Positions 9,105 to 18,577 of a stretch of DNA of 64,000 nucleotides are shown here, in pieces. The position numbers were made by a program, and so were the translations under genes. The stretch comes from Roseovarius sp. TE539 (GTDB taxonomy: Bacteria > Pseudomonadota > Alphaproteobacteria > Rhodobacterales > Rhodobacteraceae), in the NCBI RefSeq assembly GCF_003298505.1, contig NZ_QNGB01000013.1:1-64000 (forward strand). Reading direction: 5' to 3'. Position 1 is the stretch's first letter. Each line of letters begins with the position of its first letter. The notes under the pieces were generated by a model. The model worked only from the letters and a program-made list of their open reading frames with translations. It was not told where the DNA came from and did not search any database.

Positions 9105-10811
9105 ATGTTTCAGCCGAACCTCGCCCCGATCCCGGAACTCTACGTTTCCTACGAAAGCGCCCAGAAGCTAAAAGCGGAAGCCGGCGACCTGGTGAGCCAT
9201 GATCTCACGCCGCGCCAGATCTGCGATCTGGAGCTCTTGATGAACGGCGGCTTCAGCCCCCTCAAGGGGTTCCTGGGCGAGAAGGATTACAACGGCGTTC
9301 TCGAAAACATGCGGCTGGCTGACGGCACGCTCTGGCCGATGCCGGTCACGCTGGACGTGGGCGCGGCATTCGCCGAGACGCTGGAGCTGGGCCAGGACAT
9401 CGCCCTGCGCGACCAGGAGGGCGTGATCCTCGCCACGATGACGGTCACGGACCGCTGGACCCCCGACAAGGCACGCGAGGCCGAGAGGGTGTTCGGCGCC
9501 GACGACACCGCCCACCCGGCAGTGCACTATCTGCACAACCAGGCCGGGACGGTCTATCTGGGCGGGCCGGTGACGGGCATCCAGCAGCCGGTACATTACG
9601 ATTTCCGTGGCCGCCGCGACACGCCCAACGAGTTGCGCGCGCTGTTTCGCAAGCTGGGCTGGCGCCGGGTCGTCGCGTTTCAGACCCGCAATCCGCTGCA
9701 CCGTGCACACCAGGAGCTGACCTTTCGCGCCGCCAAGGAAGCGCAGGCCAACCTGCTCATCCATCCGGTCGTGGGCATGACCAAGCCAGGTGACGTGGAT
9801 CACTTCACCCGGGTGCGCTGTTACGAGGCGGTTCTGGACAAGTATCCCGGCTCGACCACCACGATGAGCCTTCTCAACCTGGCGATGCGCATGGCCGGTC
9901 CGCGCGAGGCGGTGTGGCACGGGCTGATCCGGCGCAATCACGGCTGCACCCACATGATCGTGGGCCGCGACCATGCCGGTCCCGGCAAGAACAGCGCCGG
10001 CGATGATTTCTACGGGCCTTACGACGCGCAGGAGCTGTTCCGCGCCCACCAGGACGAGATCGGCATCGAGATGGTCGACTTCAAGCACATGGTCTATGTG
10101 CAGGAACGCGCTCAATACGAACCCGCCGACGAGGTGCGCGACGACGACACGGTGCTCAACATCTCGGGCACCGAACTGCGTCGCCGCCTGCGCGAAGGGC
10201 TGGAAATTCCCGAATGGTTCTCGTTCCCCGAAGTGGTTGGAGAGTTGCGCCGCCGCTATCCGCCGCGGTCCCAGCAGGGTTTCACGGTGTTCTTCACCGG
10301 CTTTTCCGGGTCCGGCAAATCGACCATCGCCAACGCGCTGCTGATCAAGCTGATGGAGATGGGCGGCCGGCCCGTTACCCTTCTGGATGGCGACATCGTG
10401 CGCAAGAACCTGAGTTCCGAGCTCGGCTTCTCCAAGGAGCACCGCGACCTGAACATCCGTCGCATCGGCTATGTCGCCAGCGAAATCACCAAGAACGGCG
10501 GCATCGCCATCTGCGCGCCGATCGCCCCCTATGCCGCCACCCGCCGGGCGGTGCGCGATGATGTGGAAGAGTTCGGCGCCTTCATCGAGGTGCATGTCGC
10601 CACCTCTATCGAGGAATGCGAGCGGCGCGACCGCAAGGGGCTCTACAAGCTGGCACGTGAAGGCAAGATCAAGGAGTTTACCGGGATTTCAGATCCTTAC
10701 GACGTCCCGGAGTCGCCGGAACTCAGGGTCGAGACAGAAAATGTCGAGGTTGACAACTGCGCCCACCAGGTGATCCTGAAACTCGAGCAGATGGGCCTGA
10801 TTGCCGGGTGA
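9105..10811 (+). CDS. bifunctional sulfate adenylyltransferase / adenylylsulfate kinase
   Basis: A 568-residue fusion that activates sulfate: ATP sulfurylase makes APS, and APS kinase converts it to PAPS for assimilation. Residues about 1-390 are the sulfurylase, with QTRNPLHRAHQEL (the HXXH nucleotide site) and GRDHAGPG. Residues about 400-568 are the kinase, with P-loop GFSGSGKST, LLDGDIVRKNLSSELGFS and a C-terminal FTGISDPYD. This order is common in Rhodobacterales, where it replaces separate CysND/CysC. The ATG at 9105 (MFQPNLAPIPELYVSYE) matches the family start better than the upstream in-frame ATG at 9054. Confidence 0.95.
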   Translation: MFQPNLAPIPELYVSYESAQKLKAEAGDLVSHDLTPRQICDLELLMNGGFSPLKGFLGEKDYNGVLENMRLADGTLWPMPVTLDVGAAFAETLELGQDIALRDQEGVILATMTVTDRWTPDKAREAERVFGADDTAHPAVHYLHNQAGTVYLGGPVTGIQQPVHYDFRGRRDTPNELRALFRKLGWRRVVAFQTRNPLHRAHQELTFRAAKEAQANLLIHPVVGMTKPGDVDHFTRVRCYEAVLDKYPGSTTTMSLLNLAMRMAGPREAVWHGLIRRNHGCTHMIVGRDHAGPGKNSAGDDFYGPYDAQELFRAHQDEIGIEMVDFKHMVYVQERAQYEPADEVRDDDTVLNISGTELRRRLREGLEIPEWFSFPEVVGELRRRYPPRSQQGFTVFFTGFSGSGKSTIANALLIKLMEMGGRPVTLLDGDIVRKNLSSELGFSKEHRDLNIRRIGYVASEITKNGGIAICAPIAPYAATRRAVRDDVEEFGAFIEVHVATSIEECERRDRKGLYKLAREGKIKEFTGISDPYDVPESPELRVETENVEVDNCAHQVILKLEQMGLIAG

Positions 10812-10931
10812 GGGGCCGCTTGTCGCGCCTTGCGGCGCGCCGCGCGAGGCAGGCCGCAAGGGCTGACGAGCCCGCCGCGGATTCCGCGGGGCGACCTTGA
10901 CGGGGCGCCGGCTTTGCGGTTCAGGCGGGGG

Positions 10932-11648
10932 ATGTACGCCATCTCGCTCACCTCGATCCCGCCGCGTTATCCGCGTCTTGGGCCGGTACTTCACAGCCTT
11001 GTGAACCAGCGCCCGGCGCCGGCCCGTGTGATCCTTTGCCTTCCGCGGCGCCACGCGCGGTTTCCCGCGCCCGCCGCGCCACCGGCCCTGCCCGACGGGG
11101 TGGAGATCCTCTGGCACGATGCCGATCTCGGCCCGGCGACAAAGGTTCTTCCGGCCGCGCGGCACCTTGCCGGCCGGTGCCGGCGCCTCGTCTATTGCGA
11201 TGATGACTGGATCATGCCACCCGGATGGGCCGCGACCCTGATGGATGCGCAGACCCCGGGCACAGCGGTCACGGGGTCGGGGTTTGCGGTATCTCGTCTG
11301 GGCTGTCAAACGCACCGCGGCGGTGGCGATCCCGACCTCACCGACATTGCGCAGGGGTTTTCCGGCGTTCTGGTGGACCCGGAATGGCTGTCGTCACCCG
11401 CGTTCGATCCTCCGGCGGCCGCATGGGCGGTCGACGACATCTGGCTGTCCGGCATCCTTGCGCACCGGAACATTGCCCTGCGCACGGTACAAGCGGCGCG
11501 CAAGGGAATGCGTCTTGCCTTCGAGGATGAACACCGGCTTCAGGACACTATGATTGCAGGACGCGGGCGTCACGCCGCCAATCTGACCTGCGCCGGGCTT
11601 TTGCATGAACGCTATGGCATCTGGCCACCGGCCAAGGCCCGGCCATGA
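10932..11648 (+). CDS. GT-A-like glycosyltransferase, family uncertain
   Basis: A 238-residue protein that opens MYAISLTSIPPRYPRLGPVL, a first strand typical of small glycosyltransferases, and carries a DXD-type metal site in LVYCDDDWIMPPGW near residue 95. A later AWAVDDIWLSGIL resembles the acceptor-side acidic segment. No membrane segment or signal is evident. I infer a cytoplasmic nucleotide-sugar transferase for cell-surface glycan, but donor and acceptor are unknown. It stands alone between sat/cysC and a convergent DUF1150 gene, with a short hairpin terminator after it. Confidence 0.6.
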   Translation: MYAISLTSIPPRYPRLGPVLHSLVNQRPAPARVILCLPRRHARFPAPAAPPALPDGVEILWHDADLGPATKVLPAARHLAGRCRRLVYCDDDWIMPPGWAATLMDAQTPGTAVTGSGFAVSRLGCQTHRGGGDPDLTDIAQGFSGVLVDPEWLSSPAFDPPAAAWAVDDIWLSGILAHRNIALRTVQAARKGMRLAFEDEHRLQDTMIAGRGRHAANLTCAGLLHERYGIWPPAKARP

Positions 11649-11705
11649 CCTTTCGCCTAGGACGCAACCGCATCGCGTCATGCGAATGTCACAACGGCAT
11701 CGGCA

Positions 11706-11726
11706 CCGCCTTGCAGGCGGGTTTTC
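11706..11726 (+). terminator. intrinsic terminator after the glycosyltransferase gene
   Basis: CCGCCT-TGC-AGGCGG is a perfect 6-base stem with a 3-base loop, followed by GTTTT. It lies 58 bases after the glycosyltransferase stop and touches the stop codon of the convergent DUF1150 gene. Confidence 0.5.
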
Positions 11727-11952
11727 AGTGCACTGTCACCGGCTCCATGTCGTTCTGCCGCGCCAGCACGAATGCAAGATTGCGGTCGCGCACCAGCGCA
11801 AGCCGTTCGCCCTCGGCGCTGTGAAGCGCATAGAGCGTCTCGGCGCCTTCGACCTCGCGCTGAATGTCCTGCGGAAGGTCGGACACCGCGACCGGGCGCA
11901 CATAGACGATGCGACGCCCCTGTTCCGTGCCGAAATCGTATTTCGTATCCAT
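11725..11952 (-). CDS. DUF1150 family protein
   Basis: A 75-residue protein (GRRIVYVRPVAVSDLP, then LALVRDRNLAFVLARQNDM) of the DUF1150 family, found almost only in alphaproteobacteria and nearly always beside a small heat-shock protein. It begins 5 bases after the Hsp20 gene ends, so the two are co-transcribed. No enzymatic motif is visible. Co-regulation suggests a stress or proteostasis accessory role, which is not established. Confidence 0.85.
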   Translation of the reverse strand: MDTKYDFGTEQGRRIVYVRPVAVSDLPQDIQREVEGAETLYALHSAEGERLALVRDRNLAFVLARQNDMEPVTVH

Positions 11953-11957
11953 TCTGC

Positions 11958-12377
11958 TTACCCCTTGTCTATCCGGATCGTCTGGACCACCCTGTCGGGC
12001 TCTGCACGGGTCAGATCCACGTGCAGCAATCCGTTTTCCATGATCGCAGCCCCGACCTCGACACCGTCGGCAAGGACGAAGGACCGCTGAAACTGCCGCG
12101 CCGCGATGCCGCGATGCAGGTAGACGCGCGCATCCCCGTCATCGGCCTGCCGTCCGCGTATCACCAGCTGCCGGTCCTCGACCGTCACCGAAAGATCGGA
12201 CTCCGAAAAGCCCGCCACGGCAAGCGTGATGCGGTAGGAGTTTTCCGACGTCTGTTCGATGTTGAAGGGCGGATAGCCCTCGTTGCCGGATTTCGCGCTG
12301 CGCTCCAGCAGCCGTTCCAGCTGCTCGAAACCCAGCATGTAGGGGTGCGCCCCCAGGGATAGCTTTGTCATCGACAC
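11958..12377 (-). CDS. Hsp20 family small heat-shock protein
   Basis: A 139-residue ATP-independent holdase that binds unfolding proteins in the cytoplasm. The N-terminal segment [27 protein letters not shown] is the IbpA-like substrate arm. The alpha-crystallin domain spans about residues 35-125 (YRITLAVAGFSESDLSVTVE, RQLVIRGRQ, GIAARQFQRSFVL). The C-terminal IXI-type anchor is weak (TIRI). It is followed by DUF1150 and preceded by a heat-shock-type promoter at 12438-12467. Confidence 0.93.
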   Translation of the reverse strand: MSMTKLSLGAHPYMLGFEQLERLLERSAKSGNEGYPPFNIEQTSENSYRITLAVAGFSESDLSVTVEDRQLVIRGRQADDGDARVYLHRGIAARQFQRSFVLADGVEVGAAIMENGLLHVDLTRAEPDRVVQTIRIDKG

Positions 12378-12437
12378 GTCCTTGACTTGAAGCGGCGTTC
12401 GGGTCTTGCCGGCCCCTGACGGCGACCGGTCCCCATG

Positions 12438-12467
12438 AATATGGGCTCTGGCCCCTGTCGGTGCAAG
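12438..12467 (-). promoter_or_regulatory. sigma-32 (RpoH)-type promoter for hsp20-DUF1150
   Basis: Read on the minus strand: CTTG (12467-12464), an 18-base spacer, then CCCATATT (12445-12438). CTTG with a CCCAT-T extended -10 is the RpoH pattern. It would start transcription about 50 bases upstream of the hsp20 ATG, as expected for a heat-shock gene. Confidence 0.55.
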
Positions 12468-12530
12468 GGCTTTGCCAAACCGGCCGCGTCCGGTATGATA
12501 TTCGCCTCAGCGTCAAAAGGAATCAGCCTT

Positions 12531-12755
12531 ATGAATGCGTTTGGTGACCTCTCAATGAAGTCTGACGAGGTCTTGCGCGTGGAGCTCGAGGAATTCCGCC
12601 GCCAGCATCGCGACCTCGACGAAGCGATCGCCGCGCTTGAGGAAAAAGGCGCCAGCGACCCGCTGACCGTCAAGCGCCTCAAGCAGCAGAAGCTGCGCCT
12701 CAAGGACATCATCGCACTGATCGAGGATCGGCTGTATCCGGACATCATCGCCTGA
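12531..12755 (+). CDS. YdcH family protein (DUF465)
   Basis: A 74-residue, almost wholly helical protein: VLRVELEEFRRQHRDLDEAI, then a Lys/Leu-rich RLKQQKLRLKDIIALIEDRL. This is the DUF465/YdcH pattern of two antiparallel helices. The start at 12531 (MNAFGDLSMKSDEV) has AAAAGGAAT upstream; an internal Met at residue 9 is possible. It is divergent from hsp20 across 153 bases. Function is unknown. Confidence 0.8.
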   Translation: MNAFGDLSMKSDEVLRVELEEFRRQHRDLDEAIAALEEKGASDPLTVKRLKQQKLRLKDIIALIEDRLYPDIIA

Positions 12756-13193
12756 AGACGGCGGATGCCGGGCCGGCGGGGACGTCGGGGCTAACCGCCC
12801 TGCACGACGCATGATCGACGGGCATGACCCATGGGGGCGATCGCAGGAAATCTCGGGGGATCGATTTGCGGGCCACGAGGGTGACGCACATCGGCAGCGG
12901 CCCCGCACGGCCCTGATATCCGTCGCAATGCTGCTGCCGGTCAGCGCAAGGGGGTTCCGTCAACCGCGCGCCCCCCAAGGCAATGCAGGCAGTCACGATG
13001 CCCCGACCAACGCCCGTGCGGGCAAACCGGAGAACCGGAGGCGGACGCGTTGCCGGGCCTTTCATGGGCCGACGCCGCCCCGACAATTTTGATAATGTCA
13101 GAATCCGCCGGAGGATCAAATTCCCCCCATCTTGACGGTAGAACTCTGCGCGACAATCAGTATAGTGCGGCCTTCATTCATCAGGGTTGAGAC
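12756..13193. other. 438-base intergenic region before purE, no gene seen
   Basis: Neither strand holds a credible coding frame. The first 300 bases are GC-rich with irregular codon structure. The last 120 are AT-richer, with TTGACG at 13134 and TATAGT near 13163, which are too far apart for a single standard promoter. The purE promoter should lie in this last part. No purine riboswitch or PurR-like palindrome was recognised. Confidence 0.4.
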
Positions 13194-13682
13194 ATGACGC
13201 AGGTCAAAATCGGCATCATCATGGGCAGCCAGTCGGACTGGCCCACCATGAAGGAGGCCGCCGATCTACTGGACGAGCTGGAGGTCGGCCACGAGACGCG
13301 TATCGTGTCGGCACACCGCACCCCGGACCGGCTTTGGGAGTATGGCCGCACCGCGGCCAGCCGCGGCCTGGAGGCGATCATCGCGGGCGCCGGTGGTGCG
13401 GCCCACCTGCCGGGCATGATGGCCTCGAAGACGCGGATTCCGGTGATCGGTGTGCCGGTCCAGACCCGGGCGCTTGCGGGTGTCGACAGCCTCTATTCGA
13501 TCGTGCAGATGCCACGCGGCTACCCGGTGGCAACCATGGCCATCGGCGCCGCAGGTGCGGCCAATGCCGGCCTTCTGGCGGCCGCGATCCTGGCCAACGG
13601 GGATGCGGCCCTGGCCATGCGGCTTGACGCCTGGCGCGCCGCGCTCTCCGCCTCAATCCCGGAGGAGCCGCAAGATGACTGA
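13194..13682 (+). CDS. purE: N5-carboxyaminoimidazole ribonucleotide mutase
   Basis: Class I PurE, which moves the carboxyl group of N5-CAIR to give CAIR in purine synthesis. The 162 residues include the ligand loop [26 protein letters not shown] and [11 protein letters not shown], followed by [18 protein letters not shown]. It overlaps purK by 8 bases and is co-translated with it, the usual purEK arrangement. Confidence 0.97.
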   Translation: MTQVKIGIIMGSQSDWPTMKEAADLLDELEVGHETRIVSAHRTPDRLWEYGRTAASRGLEAIIAGAGGAAHLPGMMASKTRIPVIGVPVQTRALAGVDSLYSIVQMPRGYPVATMAIGAAGAANAGLLAAAILANGDAALAMRLDAWRAALSASIPEEPQDD

Positions 13683-14757
13683 TCCCCTCGCCCCCGGCGC
13701 CACCATCGGCATCCTCGGCGGCGGACAGCTGGGCCGGATGCTGTCTGTTGCCGCCGCGCGTCTCGGGATGCGCTGCCATGTCTTCGACCCTGACGGCGCG
13801 GCACCCGCCGGCCATGTCGCCGCGGCCGTGACCAGCGCCCCCTACGAGGATCACGACGCGCTGCGGGCCTTCGCCGCCACCGTGGACGTGATCACCTACG
13901 AGTTCGAGAACATTCCCGCCGGCGCGCTCGACCTGCTGGAAGGCGCGACACCCGTGCGCCCCGGACGCAAGGCACTCAAGGTCAGCCAGGACCGTCTGAC
14001 CGAAAAGGCATTTCTGGCCGAACTGGGCCTTGCCACCGCACCTTTCGCCGCGGTGGACGACGCGCAGGACCTGGCCGAGGCGATTGCCGAGATCGGCCTG
14101 CCGGCGATCCTGAAAACCCGCCGTTTCGGCTATGACGGCAAGGGGCAGGCCCGGATCGATTCACCGGACGCGGCCGCGGCCGCGCTCGATGCGATGAACG
14201 GGGCTCCGGCGATCCTGGAAGGCTTTGTCGATTTCTCCCAAGAGATCTCGGTCATCGGGGCGCGCGGGCTTTCGGGCGAGGTCGCCTGCTTCGATCCGGG
14301 GCAGAACCGGCATCGCGACGGAATTCTGCGCAGCACGTCCGTTCCCGCGCAGCTTTCGGCGGCACAACGCGCGGACGCGGTGCTTCTGACCGGGCGGATT
14401 CTGAACAGGCTGGGCTATGTCGGCGTCATGGGGGTGGAACTTTTCGTCACCGCCGGCGGCCTGATCGTGAACGAGATCGCTCCGCGTGTTCACAATTCCG
14501 GCCACTGGACACAACAGGGATGCAGCATCGACCAGTTCGAGCAGCATATCCGCGCCGTCGCGGGCTGGCCGCTCGGCGACGGCGGGCGCCATTCGGACGT
14601 CGAGATGGAAAACCTGATCGGGGAGGACATGGACAAGGTGCCCGGAATCGCGCGGGAGGCCCACGCCTCCCTGCATCTGTACGGCAAGGCCGATGTCAAG
14701 CCGGGGCGCAAGATGGGGCATGTGAACCGGGTGGCAGGCGGCGCTCGTCAGGCCTGA
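13675..14757 (+). CDS. purK: N5-carboxyaminoimidazole ribonucleotide synthase
   Basis: ATP-grasp enzyme that makes N5-CAIR from AIR, bicarbonate and ATP, the substrate for PurE. It has 360 residues. The N-terminal Rossmann-like part starts [20 protein letters not shown]. The ATP-grasp part includes [16 protein letters not shown] and a late [16 protein letters not shown], both diagnostic. The start overlaps the end of purE, with GGAGGAG about nine bases upstream. It is the last gene of the operon. Confidence 0.97.
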   Translation: MTDPLAPGATIGILGGGQLGRMLSVAAARLGMRCHVFDPDGAAPAGHVAAAVTSAPYEDHDALRAFAATVDVITYEFENIPAGALDLLEGATPVRPGRKALKVSQDRLTEKAFLAELGLATAPFAAVDDAQDLAEAIAEIGLPAILKTRRFGYDGKGQARIDSPDAAAAALDAMNGAPAILEGFVDFSQEISVIGARGLSGEVACFDPGQNRHRDGILRSTSVPAQLSAAQRADAVLLTGRILNRLGYVGVMGVELFVTAGGLIVNEIAPRVHNSGHWTQQGCSIDQFEQHIRAVAGWPLGDGGRHSDVEMENLIGEDMDKVPGIAREAHASLHLYGKADVKPGRKMGHVNRVAGGARQA

Positions 14758-14940
14758 CGGCCTGCCTCGCAAGATACCGGGCGGGGGCGGACGAACCACC
14801 CCGATCCCGCAAGGGCCTTGTCTCCGACCTGTGCGGCGAAGTCGACCAAAGGCCGGCACCCGAAGAAATCTCCCCTGCGCGCAAGAACGGACCGACGATG
14901 GCGCCGGGAAGTGGGCACGTTGACCCTGCACCCCATCCTC

Positions 14941-16098
14941 TCAGCGCAAGAAACGTGCCGCCACCGCGCCGCTCATGTAACTCACGCGCCCGCCGGAAAG
15001 CGTTGCCCCGATCCGCCGCGTTTCCGCGTCCAGCACCACCAGGTCCGCACGCTTCCCGCGGGTCAGATCCCCCCGGTCCGTCAGGCCCAGCCCTTGCGCC
15101 GGCCCGCCCGAGATCAGCCACCATGCCCCGGGCAGATCCAGCACTCCGCTATCGGCCAGCAGGAAGGCCGCGCGCCGGGGTGACGGGTAGTGATAGTCCG
15201 AGGCGAGCGCATCACACAGCCCCATCGCCACCAGATCCAGCGCGCTGACATTGCCATTGTGCGAGCCGCCCCGCACCACGTTCGGCGCGCCCAGTATCAC
15301 GAGGTCATCACCCTCGCGCGCGGCCTCTGCCGCGGCAAGTGTTTCGGGAAATTCCGAAATCCGAACCCCCCGGCCCCGCCATGCGGCCCTGTCCTGCGCG
15401 CTGCGATCGTCATGGCTGCCCATACGCACGCCGTCGGCGGCCAGACCGGCGCAAAGATCATCCAGCGCCGCGGGCACCTCGTCCATCCGGGCGTGGAGGG
15501 CCTGCATGTCTGAAAGATGGGTGTCCGGGTTCTTGCCGATCCTCAGCGCGTGCCCCGTCAGGCGTGGCGGCCGCTTGCCCTTGTCGAGCGCGTCATGCGG
15601 CAGGTGATCGTTGAAAACGACATGCCGCACCCCGTGCGCTGCCGCCAGTGCGCGAAAAGTGCCGTAATCATCAAGCATCGGGACCTCGAAGCGTAGTTGC
15701 GCGTGCAGATCCGTCACCACCGAATCGCGCACCGCATCCAGTGCCGCCAGCACCCGCGTGGCAAAATCCGGACCGCGCATGCCGCCTTCCCAACTGTAGA
15801 ACTGTGCCAGCACTGCGGTGGTGATGCCGTTCGCAGCCAGCTCCGCCTCGGCCGCCACCAATCCCTGGTCGAGATCTTTCATGGCGCCGCGCCGCGGGGC
15901 GAGATGGCGCTCGAACCCGTCGCCATGAGCATCGACGATACCGGGCATGACCAGGTATCCTGTCAGATCGACATCGCGGGCGTCAGGCGCCGTCGCCCCG
16001 TCACACACCACCCCGTCGCAAATTGTCAGCGGCACCCGCGCCAGCCCGTCCGGCAACAGAACCCGCGCCCCCTTCAGACGCAGCCCGGGCGCCATCAT
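14941..16098 (-). CDS. phnM: PhnM-family alpha-D-ribose 1-methylphosphonate 5-triphosphate diphosphatase
   Basis: Amidohydrolase-fold enzyme (385 residues). In the C-P lyase pathway it removes diphosphate from ribose-1-methylphosphonate 5-triphosphate. The metal site HGDGFERH in [19 protein letters not shown] and the VFNDHLPHD and MGSHDDRSA blocks are PhnM-like. [16 protein letters not shown] near the C-terminus is also characteristic. No other phn gene is in the window, so either the C-P lyase operon lies elsewhere or this is a paralogue with another substrate. Its ATG overlaps the stop of the upstream lipase gene. Confidence 0.85.
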   Translation of the reverse strand: MMAPGLRLKGARVLLPDGLARVPLTICDGVVCDGATAPDARDVDLTGYLVMPGIVDAHGDGFERHLAPRRGAMKDLDQGLVAAEAELAANGITTAVLAQFYSWEGGMRGPDFATRVLAALDAVRDSVVTDLHAQLRFEVPMLDDYGTFRALAAAHGVRHVVFNDHLPHDALDKGKRPPRLTGHALRIGKNPDTHLSDMQALHARMDEVPAALDDLCAGLAADGVRMGSHDDRSAQDRAAWRGRGVRISEFPETLAAAEAAREGDDLVILGAPNVVRGGSHNGNVSALDLVAMGLCDALASDYHYPSPRRAAFLLADSGVLDLPGAWWLISGGPAQGLGLTDRGDLTRGKRADLVVLDAETRRIGATLSGGRVSYMSGAVAARFLR

Positions 16099-16829
16099 TC
16101 GCGCCCGTCCCAGAACAGATCCCGAAGCTCCATGTCGTGATCGAATTCGCCGGCGCGCAAAAATTCCATTACCTGCGCGATAACCATCGGGTTGTTCATC
16201 ATGAATGTATGCGTCACAGGCAGTTCGATATGGTCGGCCATACCCTCCACGCGCGTCGAGGCGACCGAAACCTTGCCGTCGTCCGGTCCCTCGATCAGGG
16301 TCGAGAAATACGGGTTGATCGAGCGGGTGCCGGCAATCACGCCCAACTCGAAATCGACCGGCGGCAGGCGCTCGGGCAGCCCCGCCTCGCCGGTTTGAAG
16401 TTGCTGCCCGGCGGGTCCGTTGAGCCAGCGGAAAAGCTCCAGGCCACCCAACTCATCGACGATTTCCGAGCCGTGATTGGGGGGCGCAAGCATCACCACA
16501 CGCCCAAGGTTCGCCGGGCGATGGTCACTCAACCAGTGCCGCAGGAGGATGCCACCCATCGAATGGGTGACGAAATGCACCCGCGTCGCGCCGCAGACCC
16601 GCAAGGCATAGGGCAGTGTCTCATCGGCCAGTTCGGCAATGCGCGCCTCGGTCGAGGGGTACTCGGGCCGAAAGACGCTGTAGCCCTTCTGCGACAGCGC
16701 CTGCTCCATGACCAGGAAAGACGCCTCGGTGCGTGCCAGACCGTGCAGCAGCACGACGCAATCGGCACGCGCCATCAAGGGGAACATGACGGCAAGGATC
16801 ATGGCAAGGACGCGAACGCGATATTTCAT
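16095..16829 (-). CDS. secreted alpha/beta-hydrolase (lipase-like)
   Basis: A 244-residue alpha/beta-hydrolase with an N-terminal signal peptide ([16 protein letters not shown], cleavage after ARA). The oxyanion strand is [15 protein letters not shown], the nucleophile elbow is [12 protein letters not shown] (Ser in HSMGG), and the likely catalytic His lies in [28 protein letters not shown] segment is typical of PGAP1/LipA-like lipases. It probably acts in the periplasm. It is translationally coupled to phnM; the pairing has no obvious metabolic logic. Confidence 0.82.
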   Translation of the reverse strand: MKYRVRVLAMILAVMFPLMARADCVVLLHGLARTEASFLVMEQALSQKGYSVFRPEYPSTEARIAELADETLPYALRVCGATRVHFVTHSMGGILLRHWLSDHRPANLGRVVMLAPPNHGSEIVDELGGLELFRWLNGPAGQQLQTGEAGLPERLPPVDFELGVIAGTRSINPYFSTLIEGPDDGKVSVASTRVEGMADHIELPVTHTFMMNNPMVIAQVMEFLRAGEFDHDMELRDLFWDGRE

Positions 16830-16893
16830 GCGCTTGAGATAACCCCTCCCATAGCGTTAAGAAAGACCCACGTACCGTCTTCAGGGGACATTC

Positions 16894-17337
16894 ATGCCGA
16901 TCCGCATCGCCGCGCGCGCGGTCATCCTCGATCAGGGTCGGCTGCTTCTTGTCAACGCCTTTCCCGGTCCGCAAAGCGACCTCTGGTGCGCCCCCGGAGG
17001 CGGCGCCGAACCGGGGGTCTCGCTGCCTTGCAACCTGCAGCGCGAAGTGCATGAGGAGACGGGGCTGGACATCGCCGTCGGCGCACCCTGCCTGGTAAAC
17101 GAGTTCCACGAGCCGGCAACCGGCTTTCATCAGGTCGAGGTGTTCTTTCGCTGCTCCGTCACCGGCGGCATGCTCAGTGACGACTGGCGCGACCCCGAGT
17201 CCATCGTGACCCGCCGCCGCTTCTTCGACCGTGCGGAAATGGCCGGCCTGCGTTTCAAGCCCGACAGCTTGCCGATGGTGGCCTTCAATGGTGGCGGTGG
17301 CCCTGTCTACGACCCGCTCGAAACGCTGGTCAGGTGA
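16894..17337 (+). CDS. Nudix hydrolase
   Basis: A 147-residue Nudix protein that hydrolyses a nucleoside diphosphate linked to X; the substrate is unknown. The Nudix box is at about residues 35-58 (GGGAEPGVSLPCNLQREVHE, then ETGLD). The REVHEE metal ligands are intact, but the first glutamate of the box (usually PGES) is Val here, a deviation that may alter but not abolish activity. N-terminal strand AARAVILDQGRLLLV. It is divergent from the lipase-phnM pair. Confidence 0.85.
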   Translation: MPIRIAARAVILDQGRLLLVNAFPGPQSDLWCAPGGGAEPGVSLPCNLQREVHEETGLDIAVGAPCLVNEFHEPATGFHQVEVFFRCSVTGGMLSDDWRDPESIVTRRRFFDRAEMAGLRFKPDSLPMVAFNGGGGPVYDPLETLVR

Positions 17338-17344
17338 CCGGCCA

Positions 17345-17361
17345 GCCCCCTTCCCGGGGGC
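17345..17361. terminator. convergent hairpin between the Nudix and membrane-protein genes
   Basis: GCCCCC-TTCCC-GGGGGC forms a 6-base GC stem in the 48-base gap between two convergent genes. No T-run follows on either side, so efficiency is uncertain. Confidence 0.35.
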
Positions 17362-17385
17362 GCGCGGCACGCGGTGCCACCGGCT

Positions 17386-18501
17386 TCAGGCGAAGAAACG
17401 CGGGCGCACCCCGTGAGAGACGATGGCACCGACCCCCGCCAAGCTGAGTGCCAGCACGAAGATCCAGCCCAGTAGGGGCACCAGCCCCAGCAGCCCGACA
17501 GTGACCGCGCCCACAGCCGCGGCCATCGCCCGGTCGCGCCAATGTGTCGGGAAGGCCCGGCCCAGCATGTGCAGCAGCCCGACACCGAAGGCATAGACCC
17601 CCACGATGTAGCCGGCCAGACCCAACAGCCCAGCAAGCAGCATCACCGCCGGTAGCAGCAGGATACCGATCCCGGTGAGGGCAAGTACGAACCCCGATCC
17701 GACAACCGCCGACTGGCCAAGGAACCCGATCCACAGTGCGCGCCACGGTGTTTCCAGCAGCCGCCGCCGCAGCGCCGCCATCGGTGCGGGGACAAGCGCC
17801 GCGGCCAGCCCCGCCAGAAGCGCCACCACCGCCAGCCCCAGGACGAACCGACCCAGAATCTCGGCCCAGGACAGCGCGGTATAGTCGCCGACGTCGTGCT
17901 GCCACTCATGCTGTTCGCGGCGCTCGACCCGGTCTTCGGGCGCGACCCGCGCCGGCACCTCCAGTGTGCCGGGCTCAGCCTCGTAAAGCAGCAGGCGGCC
18001 GTCAACCCGCGCCGCGGGGCCGAAATTCACTTCATCGGCGCTGAGAAACAGATCGCCGGCGACCGCGGCGTCGAGCGTCAGTTCATCGGCCGCCAGCAGG
18101 GCATAGCCACCCACCGGCCCGTCCAGCCGCAGGCGCGCGGCAGTGGCGCGCAGATCACCCCCCACAGACGCGACCCTGATGTCATAGCCCGCAAGGCTTG
18201 CATCGCCGCCGATATCGCCCGCGATGGTCAGGTCCATGGCGGCGGCATAGACATCGCCGGCGATGTCCGAGAGGGCCTCGACCGTGCGGCCCGCCATGTG
18301 TGCGGTGCCCGTCACGGGCGCGCTGACCCGCAGCGAGTCGCCGGCGATGAACAGGTCTTCGGCCTCGTCTTCGGCATGTTCGGGGTCCGACCCGGCCAGA
18401 TACACATCGTCCGCGATGCGGGTCAGGGTCTGGTGTTCGTCCGCCATCGCGGTCGGGGCCGTCATTGTCATCATCAGCAGCAACAGGGCTCGGCAATGCA
18501 T
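17386..18501 (-). CDS. exported bactofilin-like polymer-forming domain with C-terminal membrane segments
   Basis: A 371-residue protein. A signal peptide (LLLLMMTMTAPTAMA) precedes residues about 30-190, which are made of short repeating strands with regularly placed Gly/Asp (DLFIAGDSLRVSAPVTGTAH, GDVYAAAMDLTIAGDIGGDA). This is the right-handed beta-helix pattern of bactofilin-like domains. About four transmembrane segments follow from residue 235 on (ILGRFVLGLAVVALLAGLAA and others). The ATG at 18501 has GGAGG upstream. Topology would place the helix in the periplasm, unlike cytosolic bactofilins. It lies 76 bases after an EamA transporter gene on the same strand. Function unknown. Confidence 0.6.
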   Translation of the reverse strand: MHCRALLLLMMTMTAPTAMADEHQTLTRIADDVYLAGSDPEHAEDEAEDLFIAGDSLRVSAPVTGTAHMAGRTVEALSDIAGDVYAAAMDLTIAGDIGGDASLAGYDIRVASVGGDLRATAARLRLDGPVGGYALLAADELTLDAAVAGDLFLSADEVNFGPAARVDGRLLLYEAEPGTLEVPARVAPEDRVERREQHEWQHDVGDYTALSWAEILGRFVLGLAVVALLAGLAAALVPAPMAALRRRLLETPWRALWIGFLGQSAVVGSGFVLALTGIGILLLPAVMLLAGLLGLAGYIVGVYAFGVGLLHMLGRAFPTHWRDRAMAAAVGAVTVGLLGLVPLLGWIFVLALSLAGVGAIVSHGVRPRFFA

Positions 18502-18577
18502 GAGATCCTCCGCGGTCCTCGGGTGGTCGGTTTCGCCGCCTTCTATCACGTCGCGGGCGGCGGGCAATTGCCCCAGA

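Noticed and set aside
14758-14940. Possible small gene between purK and phnM
   Set aside because: No frame has a start with a ribosome binding site, and codon structure is irregular on both strands.
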